A DNA stretch of 47,265 bases from an uncultured Candidatus Poseidoniales archaeon (GTDB taxonomy: Archaea > Thermoplasmatota > Poseidoniia > Poseidoniales > Poseidoniaceae), in the NCBI GenBank assembly GCA_902520595.1, contig CABYOM010000006.1, positions 1-47,265 of the forward strand, in the 5' to 3' direction. The translations under genes and the position numbers were made by a program. Positions 28,562 through 43,700 of the stretch are shown here, piece by piece. Each line of letters begins with the position of its first letter. The first letter of the stretch is position 1. The notes under the pieces were generated by a model, which made no database searches, was not told the origin of the DNA, and saw only the letters and a program-made list of their open reading frames with translations.

Positions 28562-28948
28562 ATGGCAAAGCGTTTGTCAAAGGCTCTGCGCGGAAAACGC
28601 CGTTGGATCGGTGTTGAATGCACTGAACGATTCACATCACGCGCATCTCTGGAAAAACAAATTTTGAGCATTCTTCAAACCAACGGTTTATCGGATAATT
28701 TTCGATTGATGGACTTTCACGCGTGTGGCTCAGATATCTCTCAATCGGCGTGCAAGAACTTAGAACTTGATGAGCAAAGAGGTTTTGCCATTCTCGAGAT
28801 ACCTCTCCCATCGTATCACGCAGTTCGGCAATGCTTTGGAACTGAGACTTCACTCTCACTACACGGAATTCTCACTCGAACCACCAGTGGCAAAATTCGA
28901 TTGGTGCGGGAACGACTGATGTTACCTCGGCCAATTCGCAAAAATTGA
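28562..28948 (+). CDS. possible RNase P protein component Pop5/Rnp2-like
   Basis: LRGKRRWIGVECTERFTSRASLEKQILSIL...GFAILEIPLPSYHAVRQCFGT...LTRTTSGKIRLVRERLMLP resembles the Pop5 pattern (KKRYI...; SGTIxxxRxR). Start uncertain (28535-28562). Confidence 0.45.
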   Translation: MAKRLSKALRGKRRWIGVECTERFTSRASLEKQILSILQTNGLSDNFRLMDFHACGSDISQSACKNLELDEQRGFAILEIPLPSYHAVRQCFGTETSLSLHGILTRTTSGKIRLVRERLMLPRPIRKN

Positions 28949-28987
28949 TACCACCACCTTCATTTGTTTTCGCCTGTTGGTCGTGAC

Positions 28988-29488
28988 ATGGCTGGAGGCG
29001 GAAGTGCACCTGCGATGAAGATGAGTGATGTGTTCATTCTTCTGGGTGTGACTTTTTTGCTTGGCGGTCTTTTCATTCACGGATTAGTCTCACCTGTAGG
29101 AGTTGATTCTGAATCTGAAGCTTATACCAGCGGAGCGTCATTACTGAAAGGTGATTCAATGCAATTTACGATTGAGGCTGTCGACCAATCTTCATTCAGC
29201 ATCGAGATCTTCGATGAGGGGGGGTCGGTCCTTTTGACTGAATCTTTTGACCTTGCCAGTGGAGACTCGGAGTCGATTGATTTTGAAGCTGATGAGAAAG
29301 GATTCTACTCGTTTTCCATTGAATTTTCAGATGGCTCTGGTGATGTTCTGGTCGATGTGGACCGCAAACTTTTGATCGATTTCATCATCTATCCACTCGG
29401 TGCGGTATGTATCGTGTTTGGTATTGCTAAGAGGAAAGATGAGCAAGGGAAAGAAGCACTCGATGCCGTGTTGGAACCAAGCGATTAA
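28988..29488 (+). CDS. membrane protein: two TM helices flanking an extracytoplasmic beta domain
   Basis: MAGGGSAPAMKMSDVFILLGVTFLLGGLFIHGLVSP...FIIYPLGAVCIVFGIAKRKDEQ. Confidence 0.65.
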   Translation: MAGGGSAPAMKMSDVFILLGVTFLLGGLFIHGLVSPVGVDSESEAYTSGASLLKGDSMQFTIEAVDQSSFSIEIFDEGGSVLLTESFDLASGDSESIDFEADEKGFYSFSIEFSDGSGDVLVDVDRKLLIDFIIYPLGAVCIVFGIAKRKDEQGKEALDAVLEPSD

Positions 29489-30966
29489 TACGTATCGTAA
29501 TTTGACCAAATTACGTGTTCTCCATCTTCGATAGTGTGCAACTTTTTTGGAGCCTCAAGAAGCGTCATTTTACCTTCTGTATCAATCGAGTTAAATTTCA
29601 TCTCAGTGTCTCTATAGAAAGGCTTTCCTAAGACCTCTAGTGTAGTTCCAAAAACCTCTGAATAATATTCTAAAAAACTCTTCTTTTTAACATCATTTAT
29701 TCCTGATTTTTGTTCAAACCAAGAGGCGACAGATGCTTGTATTGAACGTTCAAATTCTGGCAGGGTAATACCCTCATTTATCTCTTCGAGTGTTGCAATG
29801 GAATACTCGTTTTTATGGAGTTCTGTAGATGAGACATTACACCCAATCCCAAGGATTGCCCGAGTTACTTTTCCTCGACTCGAACTTTCAACCAAAACGC
29901 CGCCTACTTTTCGCAATTCACCTTTGACCAGTAGCAAGGCATCATTCGGCCATTTGAGCACGACACTCGCATTTTCCGGGCACGAGGAATTGATGGCTTC
30001 ATGTAATGCAAGTCCTCCTTGAAGTTGAAGCAATCCCGGACTTGAAATTGAACTGCTGTCATGAATAACCCAAGATCCTGCAAAAGCTACATCTTCATGG
30101 GACCATGGTCTGCCGCGACGACCATGGCCTGCAAGTTGGCGGCCTGCTTGTAGAAAACTCCCTTTTGGATGCATTGAGTTGAGTAAAAAAGTGTTGGTTG
30201 AATCGATTTCGGTTTCATACAATTTCGCTTGTTGCTCAAACGGTCGCCAAAGAGCAAAAACTTCGAGGCATTCCCCATCTTCTAAGCGTTGAACAGAGAC
30301 GCTACGAATTGCAAAACCTTCTCGTATACACGTCGTTCGAATTCTCCTGCTTCGTTCATTTCGAGAAACGAGAAGAAAAACGGTCCCGCCGTCGGCTAAA
30401 ATCGTCGTAGTATTCAGTTGCATGAGTAAGCGAGAAACAAGACCTTTTTGATCGGTATCTAAGAGCGCTGCTTCCTCAAGGGGTCCCAAATGAGGCGAGT
30501 CCTTAGCAGGAACCAAATAAGGTAGATTCCAAATGATGACATCATGTCGTTTATCTCCCGCCCATTGACTGACTTCTCCGTCAATAAGTGGACCTGGTCC
30601 GCCTTCATTAACCGTGATTTTAAGGTCGTTTTTTAGAGACGAATTACGACTGCTCGCAACTGCAAAAGGATTGATGTCACACGCAGTTACTGAAAAACCA
30701 ATTTGTGCAGAAAAAAGAGAAATTGCGCCTGAGCCACAACCGATCTCGAGTAGGTTTTTTCCTCTGGGTTGATCGTAGTTGTGAAGCACGCTTGCAAGTA
30801 AGTCAGTATCTTCTCGAGGCGGATAGACAGTGGGAGGAATTGTAAGGTGAATTTCTCGATTTTGAGGCGTGGTCCAAATTCGGTCCTCAGCAACCCTGTC
30901 GAGCCGCTCAATTTCTTGTTCGGCGTCGAGAGAGCCGAAGTATTCCTCCTCTACCATTTGGTCCAT
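29485..30966 (-). CDS. fusion: HemK/PrmC-like class I methyltransferase plus biotin-protein ligase (BirA)
   Basis: N-half VYPPREDTDLLASVL...LLEIGCGSGAISLFSAQIGFSVTACDINPFAV...IIWNLPYLVP; C-half IDSTNTFLL...AGRQLAGHGRRGRPWSHEDVAFAGSW...LKWPNDALLLVKGELRKVGGVLVES...AILGIGCNV. Confidence 0.9.
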   Translation of the reverse strand: MDQMVEEEYFGSLDAEQEIERLDRVAEDRIWTTPQNREIHLTIPPTVYPPREDTDLLASVLHNYDQPRGKNLLEIGCGSGAISLFSAQIGFSVTACDINPFAVASSRNSSLKNDLKITVNEGGPGPLIDGEVSQWAGDKRHDVIIWNLPYLVPAKDSPHLGPLEEAALLDTDQKGLVSRLLMQLNTTTILADGGTVFLLVSRNERSRRIRTTCIREGFAIRSVSVQRLEDGECLEVFALWRPFEQQAKLYETEIDSTNTFLLNSMHPKGSFLQAGRQLAGHGRRGRPWSHEDVAFAGSWVIHDSSSISSPGLLQLQGGLALHEAINSSCPENASVVLKWPNDALLLVKGELRKVGGVLVESSSRGKVTRAILGIGCNVSSTELHKNEYSIATLEEINEGITLPEFERSIQASVASWFEQKSGINDVKKKSFLEYYSEVFGTTLEVLGKPFYRDTEMKFNSIDTEGKMTLLEAPKKLHTIEDGEHVIWSNYDTY

Positions 30967-31112
30967 TTCGGGCCAAGCATTCTGAGTCTTTATGACTATC
31001 CAATACTATCAAATCGTGCAACCCGCCTCTAAAACCAGTATTTTCATTGAAAGAAAACTACAAAACCAATCGACACCTCTACACATCGGGCCAAAGAGTA
31101 AGTTGCGCAAGG

Positions 31113-31120
31113 TATAAAAG
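31113..31120 (+). promoter_or_regulatory. candidate archaeal TATA box (TATAAAAG) for tRNA-Lys and possibly the rpo operon
   Basis: TATAAAAG about 40 bp upstream of the mature tRNA 5' end. Confidence 0.5.
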
Positions 31121-31159
31121 CAGTAGCAAAGTCGGGCAAAAAGCCCAAGTTGCTATTTT

Positions 31160-31233
31160 GGGCCTGTAGCTCAGTCAGGTAGAGCGTCGGACTTTTAATC
31201 CGATGGTCGCGGGTTCGAACCCCGTCAGGCCCG
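31160..31233 (+). tRNA. tRNA-Lys (anticodon UUU)
   Basis: Cloverleaf by eye: acceptor GGGCCTG/CAGGCCC, anticodon stem TCGGA/TCCGA with loop CTTTTAA, T arm GCGGG-TTCGAAC-CCCGT; no encoded CCA. Confidence 0.95.
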
Positions 31234-31281
31234 CCTGATTGGGTTTCTGGGCAAAATAGCGGGGTTATACGGGGTCTGAGC

Positions 31282-31932
31282 ATGGTAGTAAAAAGCGCAA
31301 CAAAAAAGCGTCTCATGGAGCTTGGAGTCTCCGAAGAGTTCGCACATAAACTAGCAACTGATCGAAACATGACTGACATCAAGGCGATGTCTTCTGATGA
31401 AGTCGCATCGACACTCGGTGTTTCCAAAGATTCTGAACAATTCATCAATACCATGTCGGTCATCGCCGAGCAAGGTTCACGTCGCCGCTCGAAATCGAAG
31501 AGTAAGAAGATTACAATTCGTGCCAAGGCTATCGATGACTTCGACCGTCCTGAAATTACCATGCGATTCAATGCTCTCAACCACATTTTGGTTCCTCACC
31601 AAGAGTTGGTCGGCGAAGCAAATATTTCTGTTGAAGACCAATTCGCCGTCGAAAGCGAAGAACTCGCTCCGTGGGAAATGCTTCAGGAAGACAGCGAAAC
31701 AGGCGAGCCACGATTGGCTAAAGAGTGGTTGCCGAAGATTCTCATCACCGACCCGGTCGTTCAAGTTATCAAAGAAACGGCAGAAGCCCAAGACAATGCT
31801 CGTCTTGCTGCTGACCCAGACCACAAACCACTCGCCGCAGGTTGGATCGCCGACCGCGTACTGAAAGTTGTCCGCAAGTCTCCATCTGCTGGCAAAACCG
31901 TTGCTTATCGACTCATCGTAGAGGGTAACTAA
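31282..31932 (+). CDS. rpoH: DNA-directed RNA polymerase subunit H with N-terminal helical extension
   Basis: FNALNHILVPHQELV...WLPKILITDPVV...DRVLKVVRKSPSAGKTVAYRLIVEG (Rpb5 C-terminal-like) after [29 protein letters not shown].... Confidence 0.92.
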   Translation: MVVKSATKKRLMELGVSEEFAHKLATDRNMTDIKAMSSDEVASTLGVSKDSEQFINTMSVIAEQGSRRRSKSKSKKITIRAKAIDDFDRPEITMRFNALNHILVPHQELVGEANISVEDQFAVESEELAPWEMLQEDSETGEPRLAKEWLPKILITDPVVQVIKETAEAQDNARLAADPDHKPLAAGWIADRVLKVVRKSPSAGKTVAYRLIVEGN

Positions 31933-31944
31933 GGAGGTATTATC

Positions 31945-34900
31945 ATGCAAGAAATAATTCAATCATTTTTCAAAGAACGTAGCCTCGTCAACCACCAACT
32001 CGCATCCTATGACGACTGTATCCCGTCTGGCGACAATTCCATTTCCCGTATGGAAAAAATCATTCGCAACATCCGTGTTGGAACCGATGAAGAAATCATC
32101 GATGATGATGGTGGTTACATCAAACTTGACGTTGTCGATCACGATATCACCATCCGTTTGAAGAACATCAAACTCGGCGAGCCAACCATTCGTGAAGCAA
32201 ACGGTGCTGAACACCCTTCTTCGCCTATGGAATGTCGACTTCGCAAGTTGACCTACATGTCTCCAGTCACCATCGATTTCCAAATCTCACGTAACGGTGT
32301 TCCTTCACCTGTCGAAGCAGGAGTTCAAGTTGGTAGTATGCCAATTATGGTTCGTTCAACCCGATGTAATTTGCATGCAAAGCACATTGCTGGAGAGCGA
32401 CAACTCTATCCAACCACCTCATCTGAAGACGCTGCTATGTGGGATGAACTTCTACGAAAGCGTGGCGAAGACCCTCTTGACCCAGGAGGCTACTTCATCA
32501 TCAACGGAACAGAACGTGTCCTCATTTCTATGGAAGACCTTGCACCAAACCGTGTTACTGTCGAAATCAACAAGCGATATGCTAAGCGCACAGAAGTTGC
32601 TAAAATTTTCTCTCAGAAAGACGGAATGCGCAAGCCGCTTAATGTTGAAAAGCGACGTGACGGAATGCTCATGGTCAAAATCAGTACAGCTGGCACGACT
32701 GCAATCCCTGTCGTTCTCTTGATGCGAGCACTTGGAATCGAAAACGACCAAGAAGTGTTCCAGACAGTTGCAGGTCCAACTGAGACGTTCAAGTATATCG
32801 TCGCAAACCTCAATGAAGTCAATGACAATGAAGAATATGCAGTTCAATCAATGGTCGAAGCACACGAATGGTTGCAAAAGAAATTCGCTGCTGGGCAACA
32901 AAAGGAATACCGTGAACAACGTGTTAACCAATTGCTTGACCGTGAACTTCTCCCTCACTTGGGTGACCAACCAACCGATCGTAAGAAGAAGGCTATTTTC
33001 CTAGGACGTATCGTTCGACAAGTTCTTGAAATGGCTTTGACAAACCGTGAGCCGAACGACAAAGACCACTACGCAAACAAGCGTGTCCGTCTTGCAGGAG
33101 ACCTTATCGAAGATTTATTCCGTGTTTCATCAGGGCAACTCGCTCGAGATTTGAAGTATCAACTTGAACGCCACCACAACCGCAAGCGTGAACTGAAAAT
33201 CACTTCTTGCCTTCGACCGGATGTTCTCACTTCCAAGATCATGCACGCATTGGCCACAGGTAACTGGGTTGGTGGACGTTCTGGTGTCAGTCAACTGCTT
33301 GACCGAACAACCTACCTTGCATCTCTTTCGCACATGCGCAGAGTCACCTCTCCACTTGTTCGAAGCCAACCTCACTTCGAAGCACGTGACCTTCACCCAA
33401 CACAATGGGGCCGATTATGTCCGAACGAAACCCCAGAAGGACAAAACTGTGGTTTGGTAAAGAACGCAGCTCAAATGATCGATATCTCGGAGCATATCAG
33501 CGAAATCGAAGTTCGTGAACAACTTGACGAACTCGATGTTAACAGCGAACTTGAAGATTGGAGTTCTGGTGACCGTATTCACGTTAACGGTGATATTTAC
33601 GGTATTCACAAGAACGGTAAAAACTTGGTTCGCCACTTCAAATCCGCTCGTCGGCGAGGAACCATTCCCGCTGAAGTATCGATTCGCCACGACAAGGAGA
33701 ACAAGGACATTTTCATCAACACCGACAAAGGACGTATTCTGCGACCTTTGATCATCCTCTATGACGGGGCACCTCGTTTGACAGGCGACCACCTACAAGC
33801 TTTGCGTGAAGGTGAAATGACGTTCAAGAACTTGGTCAACGAAGGTGTTGTTGAATGGGTCGATGCTGAAGAAGAAGAAGACCTTCTCATCGCAGCTCGT
33901 CCATTCGTTCTTCCTGAGACAATTCCGTCTGGTCCTTTCGAAGGTCGTCCACTGACAAATGAAAATGTTGAGTGGGTGAATCTTGGAGAGCCCGGTGCTA
34001 CTGAGGCTAAATTAGTAGCAAAGGTCCGCATGCCGAATGGTGATTGGGAATCTGCAGAGGTTTCAGTCCCTCTCATGTATGATGAAGAATACACACACTG
34101 CGAAATTGACCCTCAACTTGTTTTGGGAGTTTGTGCATCACTTATTCCTTATCCGGAACACAATTCCACTCCACGTGTTACTGGTGGAACAGCCATGGTC
34201 AAGCAATCGCTTGGTCTGCCAAGTTCCAACTATCGTATGCGTCCAGACACACGTGCGCACATTTTGCACTATACTCAGACATCGATTACACGAACTGCGG
34301 CTATGGAGTCTACTCATTTCGATGAGCGCCCTGGTGGTCAAAACTTCATCGTGGCAATCATGTCGCTTCATGGATACAACATGCAAGACGCAGTCATCAT
34401 GAACAAAGGTTCAGTTGACCGTGCTCTTGGACGTTCAACATTCAACAGGACATACAACGCTGAACGTCGTAGATTCCCAGGTGGTCAAGTCGAAGAAATC
34501 GAAAAGCCAGGTAGTTCTCTGCAAGAAGTCAAGGGACTCAAACCTGAAGAGTCCTACCGACATTTGGAAGCAGACGGTCTGCCGTTGCCAGAAATGTATC
34601 TTGAAGGCGGAGATGTGCTGGTTGGTAAAACCAGTCCACCTCGTTTCCTTGAAGAATCCGCAGGTGGAGCTTTCTTACTCGCTCAAGAACGTCGTGAATC
34701 ATCAATGCTCGTTCGCCATGGTGAGAAGGGATGGGTCGACAATGTCTATGTTACCGAGTCTCTCGACTCCGGTCGCTTGGTCAGAGTCATGGTCCGAAGC
34801 CACAAAGTTCCTGAAGTTGGTGACAAGTTTGCATCTCGACACGGTCAAAAGGGAGTCATTGGACGACTTGTTGAACCTGAAGACATGCCGTTCACTGCCG

Positions 34901-35552
34901 ATGGAACCGTTCCTGACTTGATTATTAACCCGCACGCAATTCCGTCTCGAATGACTGTTGCTCACGTTTTGGAAATGATTGGCGGTAAAGTTGGTTCATT
35001 GGAAGGTCGCCGAATTGATGCTACTGCATTCCGCGGTGAAAAAGAAAGCAGCCTCCGTGATGGACTTGTTCGTAACGGACTTGCTCACACCGGCCGTGAG
35101 ACAATGATTAACGGTGAAACTGGAGAAGTCTATCCTGCTGACATCTTCATCGGCTGTATCTACTATCAACGATTGCACCACTTGGTGTCTTCAAAGATTC
35201 ACGCTCGTTCTCGTGGTCGTGTCCAAATCCTCACACGTCAACCGACTGAAGGTCGAGCACGTCAAGGTGGTCTACGATTCGGTGAAATGGAACGTGACTG
35301 TTTGATTGCTCACGGTGCATCTATGGTTATCAAAGACCGTCTTCTGGATGAATCTGACGGAATTGACATGTATGTCTGTGCTCAATCCGGCCACATTGCC
35401 TGGTATGATCCGAAACGACGAACTTATGTCAGTCCAATCCATGGTGATGGTGCTGAAGTCTACAAAGTACAAACCTCGTATGCATTCAAGCTGCTCCTCG
35501 ACGAAATGAAGAGTTTAGGTGTGGCCATGAGACTCGAACTGGAGGACCGACG

Positions 35553-35556
<4 letters not shown>
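31945..35556 (+). CDS. rpoB: DNA-directed RNA polymerase subunit B (unsplit)
   Basis: 1203 aa; CPNETPEGQNCGLVKNAAQ; VGDKFASRHGQKGVIG; YAFKLLLDEMKSLGV. SD-like GGAGGT upstream of the ATG. Confidence 0.97.
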
Positions 35557-40312
<4,756 letters not shown>

Positions 40313-40359
40313 TGAATTTCCACCCATGAGAAACTATGTGGAGTATGGAGGAATAAAAT

Positions 40360-40659
40360 ATGGACCTAAACCGACAATTGAAAAACGCAATAGCAACTGG
40401 AAACCTGAGATTTGGACAACGCCAAGCCATCGATGCATGTGCCCGTGGTGAAGCGAAACTGATCATTTTTGCAGCGAACTGCCCTACTGAATTTACCGAT
40501 GAACTTCATGCGAATCATCCTGAAGTTACCAAATTCCGTGCAGGCATGGTGAACCGAGAACTTGGAATTGCTTGCAGCAAGCCATTTTCCGTATCTACTA
40601 TTAGCATCATCGATGCTGGTGATAGCGATTTACTTCAACTCGAGACAAATCTTGAGTAA
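40360..40659 (+). CDS. rpl30e: ribosomal protein L30e
   Basis: MDLNRQLKNAIATGNLRFGQRQAIDACARGEAKLIIFAANCP...; usual position after rpoA''. Confidence 0.92.
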   Translation: MDLNRQLKNAIATGNLRFGQRQAIDACARGEAKLIIFAANCPTEFTDELHANHPEVTKFRAGMVNRELGIACSKPFSVSTISIIDAGDSDLLQLETNLE

Positions 40660-40729
40660 CTTGCTTCTCACCTGGTTTTACGAACCATCGAATGAAAGGT
40701 TTGATGTCTGTCGACCGCTTGGTCAGTGT

Positions 40730-43700
40730 ATGCGCCTATCGAATGCAACGTTTTCTGCGTTTTTGTTGACCTTTATGATGCTCTCATCTTTACTGATCTT
40801 TGAGCATCCAAATTTCACTGACACTGAGCTCAAAGATTCAAGTCAAGATGACCTTCTTTCTACCTCTGCACGTAATTCTGCAAAATCTTTCCTCGTATCA
40901 GGGGGATCTTCGACTCAAAGTATTGATGCTGAATATATCGATTCCAATCCAACCGGTGGCTGGGTCATAGGTTCGACATTTAACCAAACGTTGACATTTG
41001 GAACTCAAACGCTCTCGCCCTCCTCACCGTATACCTTTGGCGAATTTTTCCTTGCCTCTGTAGATGATGCAGGTAACTGGCTATCCGTTTTCGGTGCTGA
41101 CCACAGTTTTGGCTCTGGAGGTCTTTCTTCTCTCAATGATATCACAGTTGATGCGGGTGGAGAAATCATTGTAACTGGATTTTTTTACGGTGAAATTTCC
41201 TTCTCCGGTGGTGGCGGACCCGCTGCTGTCATCTCAAATACCAATCCAAATTTTCATCGCGAGGGTTTTGTGGCTAAGGCAGACCCGATGGGTAACTGGC
41301 TTTGGGCACACAGTTTCGTGACACTGGTCAACGGTTCAGGAGAATTTAGCGATACCGAATCTGTCGTACTGAACACGATGGGTGAAGTATACCTCACCGG
41401 AACTTTCCAGGGCGAAACCGATTTTGGTGGCTTTTCACTGAATGAATCAAGCACACAAATCTATGTTGCCAAATTCGATGGAATGAACGGCTTACTTCAG
41501 TGGGTTGTTAGCGGTGGTGGAATAGGTACAAACGCAGTGTTCGATATGGCTACAACCTCTTCTGGAGGCGTGAAGATTGCGACTGTATGTGATGGTTTTT
41601 CCCAGTGGTCGACTTCAAGTTATGTGGCTAAAGGAACCTTTGATGCATTGATTGTCGAATTAGACAGTAATGGTGGTGTCATCAATCTCAATGGAATTGG
41701 AACCACGGGACAGCAAACAGTGGTTACTCAAATCCAAATCGACCAAGCAGGTGATACCTACCTGGCTGGAACCTTTGGCGGAACTATTACCAGTAGTGGC
41801 TGGAGTGCAACAGCGAGTTATGGAGGAAATGATGTTTTCGTTTCACGTAGTGCAGCATCTCCTTCCAACAGTTGGGCAGTCGTCTCTGGGTCCAGTGCAG
41901 AAGATGAACCGTGGGCTCTTGCAGTCACCTCATCGGGACAAGTCATCTTTGGGGGATATTACTCTGCAGCATTTACTGCTGGTTCAACAACAATAAGTCC
42001 GTCAAATCACGATGGTTATGCAGTTGGAATTTCATCAACTGGTACAATTGATTGGACTGAAAGAATTGGAGGTTCACAGTATGATTATGTGTGGAGCATG
42101 ACCGTTAACATGAGTGATTTCGTTGGTGTAGGCGGTTCCTATTCTGGTTCGATGACTCATGATGGTACCACACTGACATCATCTGGTGGTCGAGATTCCT
42201 ATGTTTGGGTTTTCGACCCATCATCTCTCAAGGATTCGGACGGTGACAGCGTCGTTGATGTTGATGATAATTGTCCAAATGTTGCAAACCCTTCACAAGC
42301 CAATACTGACGGTGACTCCTACGGAGATGAGTGTGATTCTGACGACGACAATGATGGTTTAACTGACAATTTCCCAGACCTTTGTCCTCGAAACGGCGAG
42401 TTCAATTGGACCAGCGACCAAGACTTTGATAATCCTTCAGATTCAACCGACTGGGATAACGATGGTTGTAAAGATGACTCCGAAGATCTTGATGACGATA
42501 ACGATGGAGTTCTTGACGTAAGTGACTTGTGCCCTTACACATCATACAGTCCTCCTCGCCCAACATGGGTCTCAGATACTACTACCAATGATATCGATGG
42601 CGATGGATGCCGTGACAGCGACGAGGATGTCGATGATGACGCTGATACCTTTGACGACGTGAACGACGATTGTCCAACGCTTGCGGGAACATCGACACTT
42701 GGAACAACTGGCTGTCTTGATACAGATGGAGATGGATGGTCCGACACAACCGATGATTGCCCAAATGAAGCTGGAAACTCGACTCTTGGTGGTAAGAATG
42801 CTTGTCCAGATAATGACGGTGACGGTTGGTCAAATGCGGACGATGCATTCCCTGATGAGGTAACTCAGTGGGCTGATGCAGATTCTGATGGTTTTGGTGA
42901 TAATACTATGGGTATAACCCCTGACGACTGCCCTACTGTTCCAGGAACATCAACGCTTGACCGGCTTGGATGTTTTGATGCTGATGAGGACGGTTATTCA
43001 AATGCCGATTCAACTTGGTATACAGAAGACGGTGCAGATGCATTCCCGTCAGATGCTACCCAATGGTCAGATTTTGACGGGGATGGATTCGGTGATAATT
43101 GGGGCAATTCAAGTTGGGACGACCGCAAGACCTCTTGGCCTGGTGAGCTCGTAGCCGGTGCTACAACGCAAGATGCTTGTCCTACACTTGCTGGAGATTC
43201 TTGGAGAGCAGATACTCTTGGATGTCCTGACGCAGATGGTGATGGATGGTATGACCTCATGGATGCGTTTGTCAATGATGCAACTCAATGGGAAGATATG
43301 GATATGGATGGTTTTGGTGATAATCTATCGGGCAATGAACCAGATGCTTGCCCAACGATTCCAGGAAATTCCTCAATGGACCGATTTGGCTGCATAGATA
43401 CCGATGGTGATGGCTACTCAAATGCCGACATTTCTTGGGGCTTTGACATGGGTGGCGATGCTTTTTCCAACGATCCTTCTCAATGGCTTGACAGTGATGG
43501 TGACGGGTATGGTGAGAATCCTCTCGGAACAACTCCTGACGCGTGTCCTACAATTCGCGACACCTCAAATGTTGACCGGTATGGTTGCGCAGATACTGAC
43601 GGTGACGGCGTTTCAGACCCGGATGATTCTTGGACACTTACTGATGGTGCTGACGCCTGTATCTTAGGTGCCGGCAATTCAACTGCAGACCGTAACGGTT

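Noticed and set aside
31044-31586. 180-aa minus-strand ORF across the tRNA and rpoH
   Set aside because: Overlaps a good tRNA-Lys and the RpoH CDS; contains the GGPDGVRTRDHRIKSPTLYLTELQA string that arises from translating tRNA genes.
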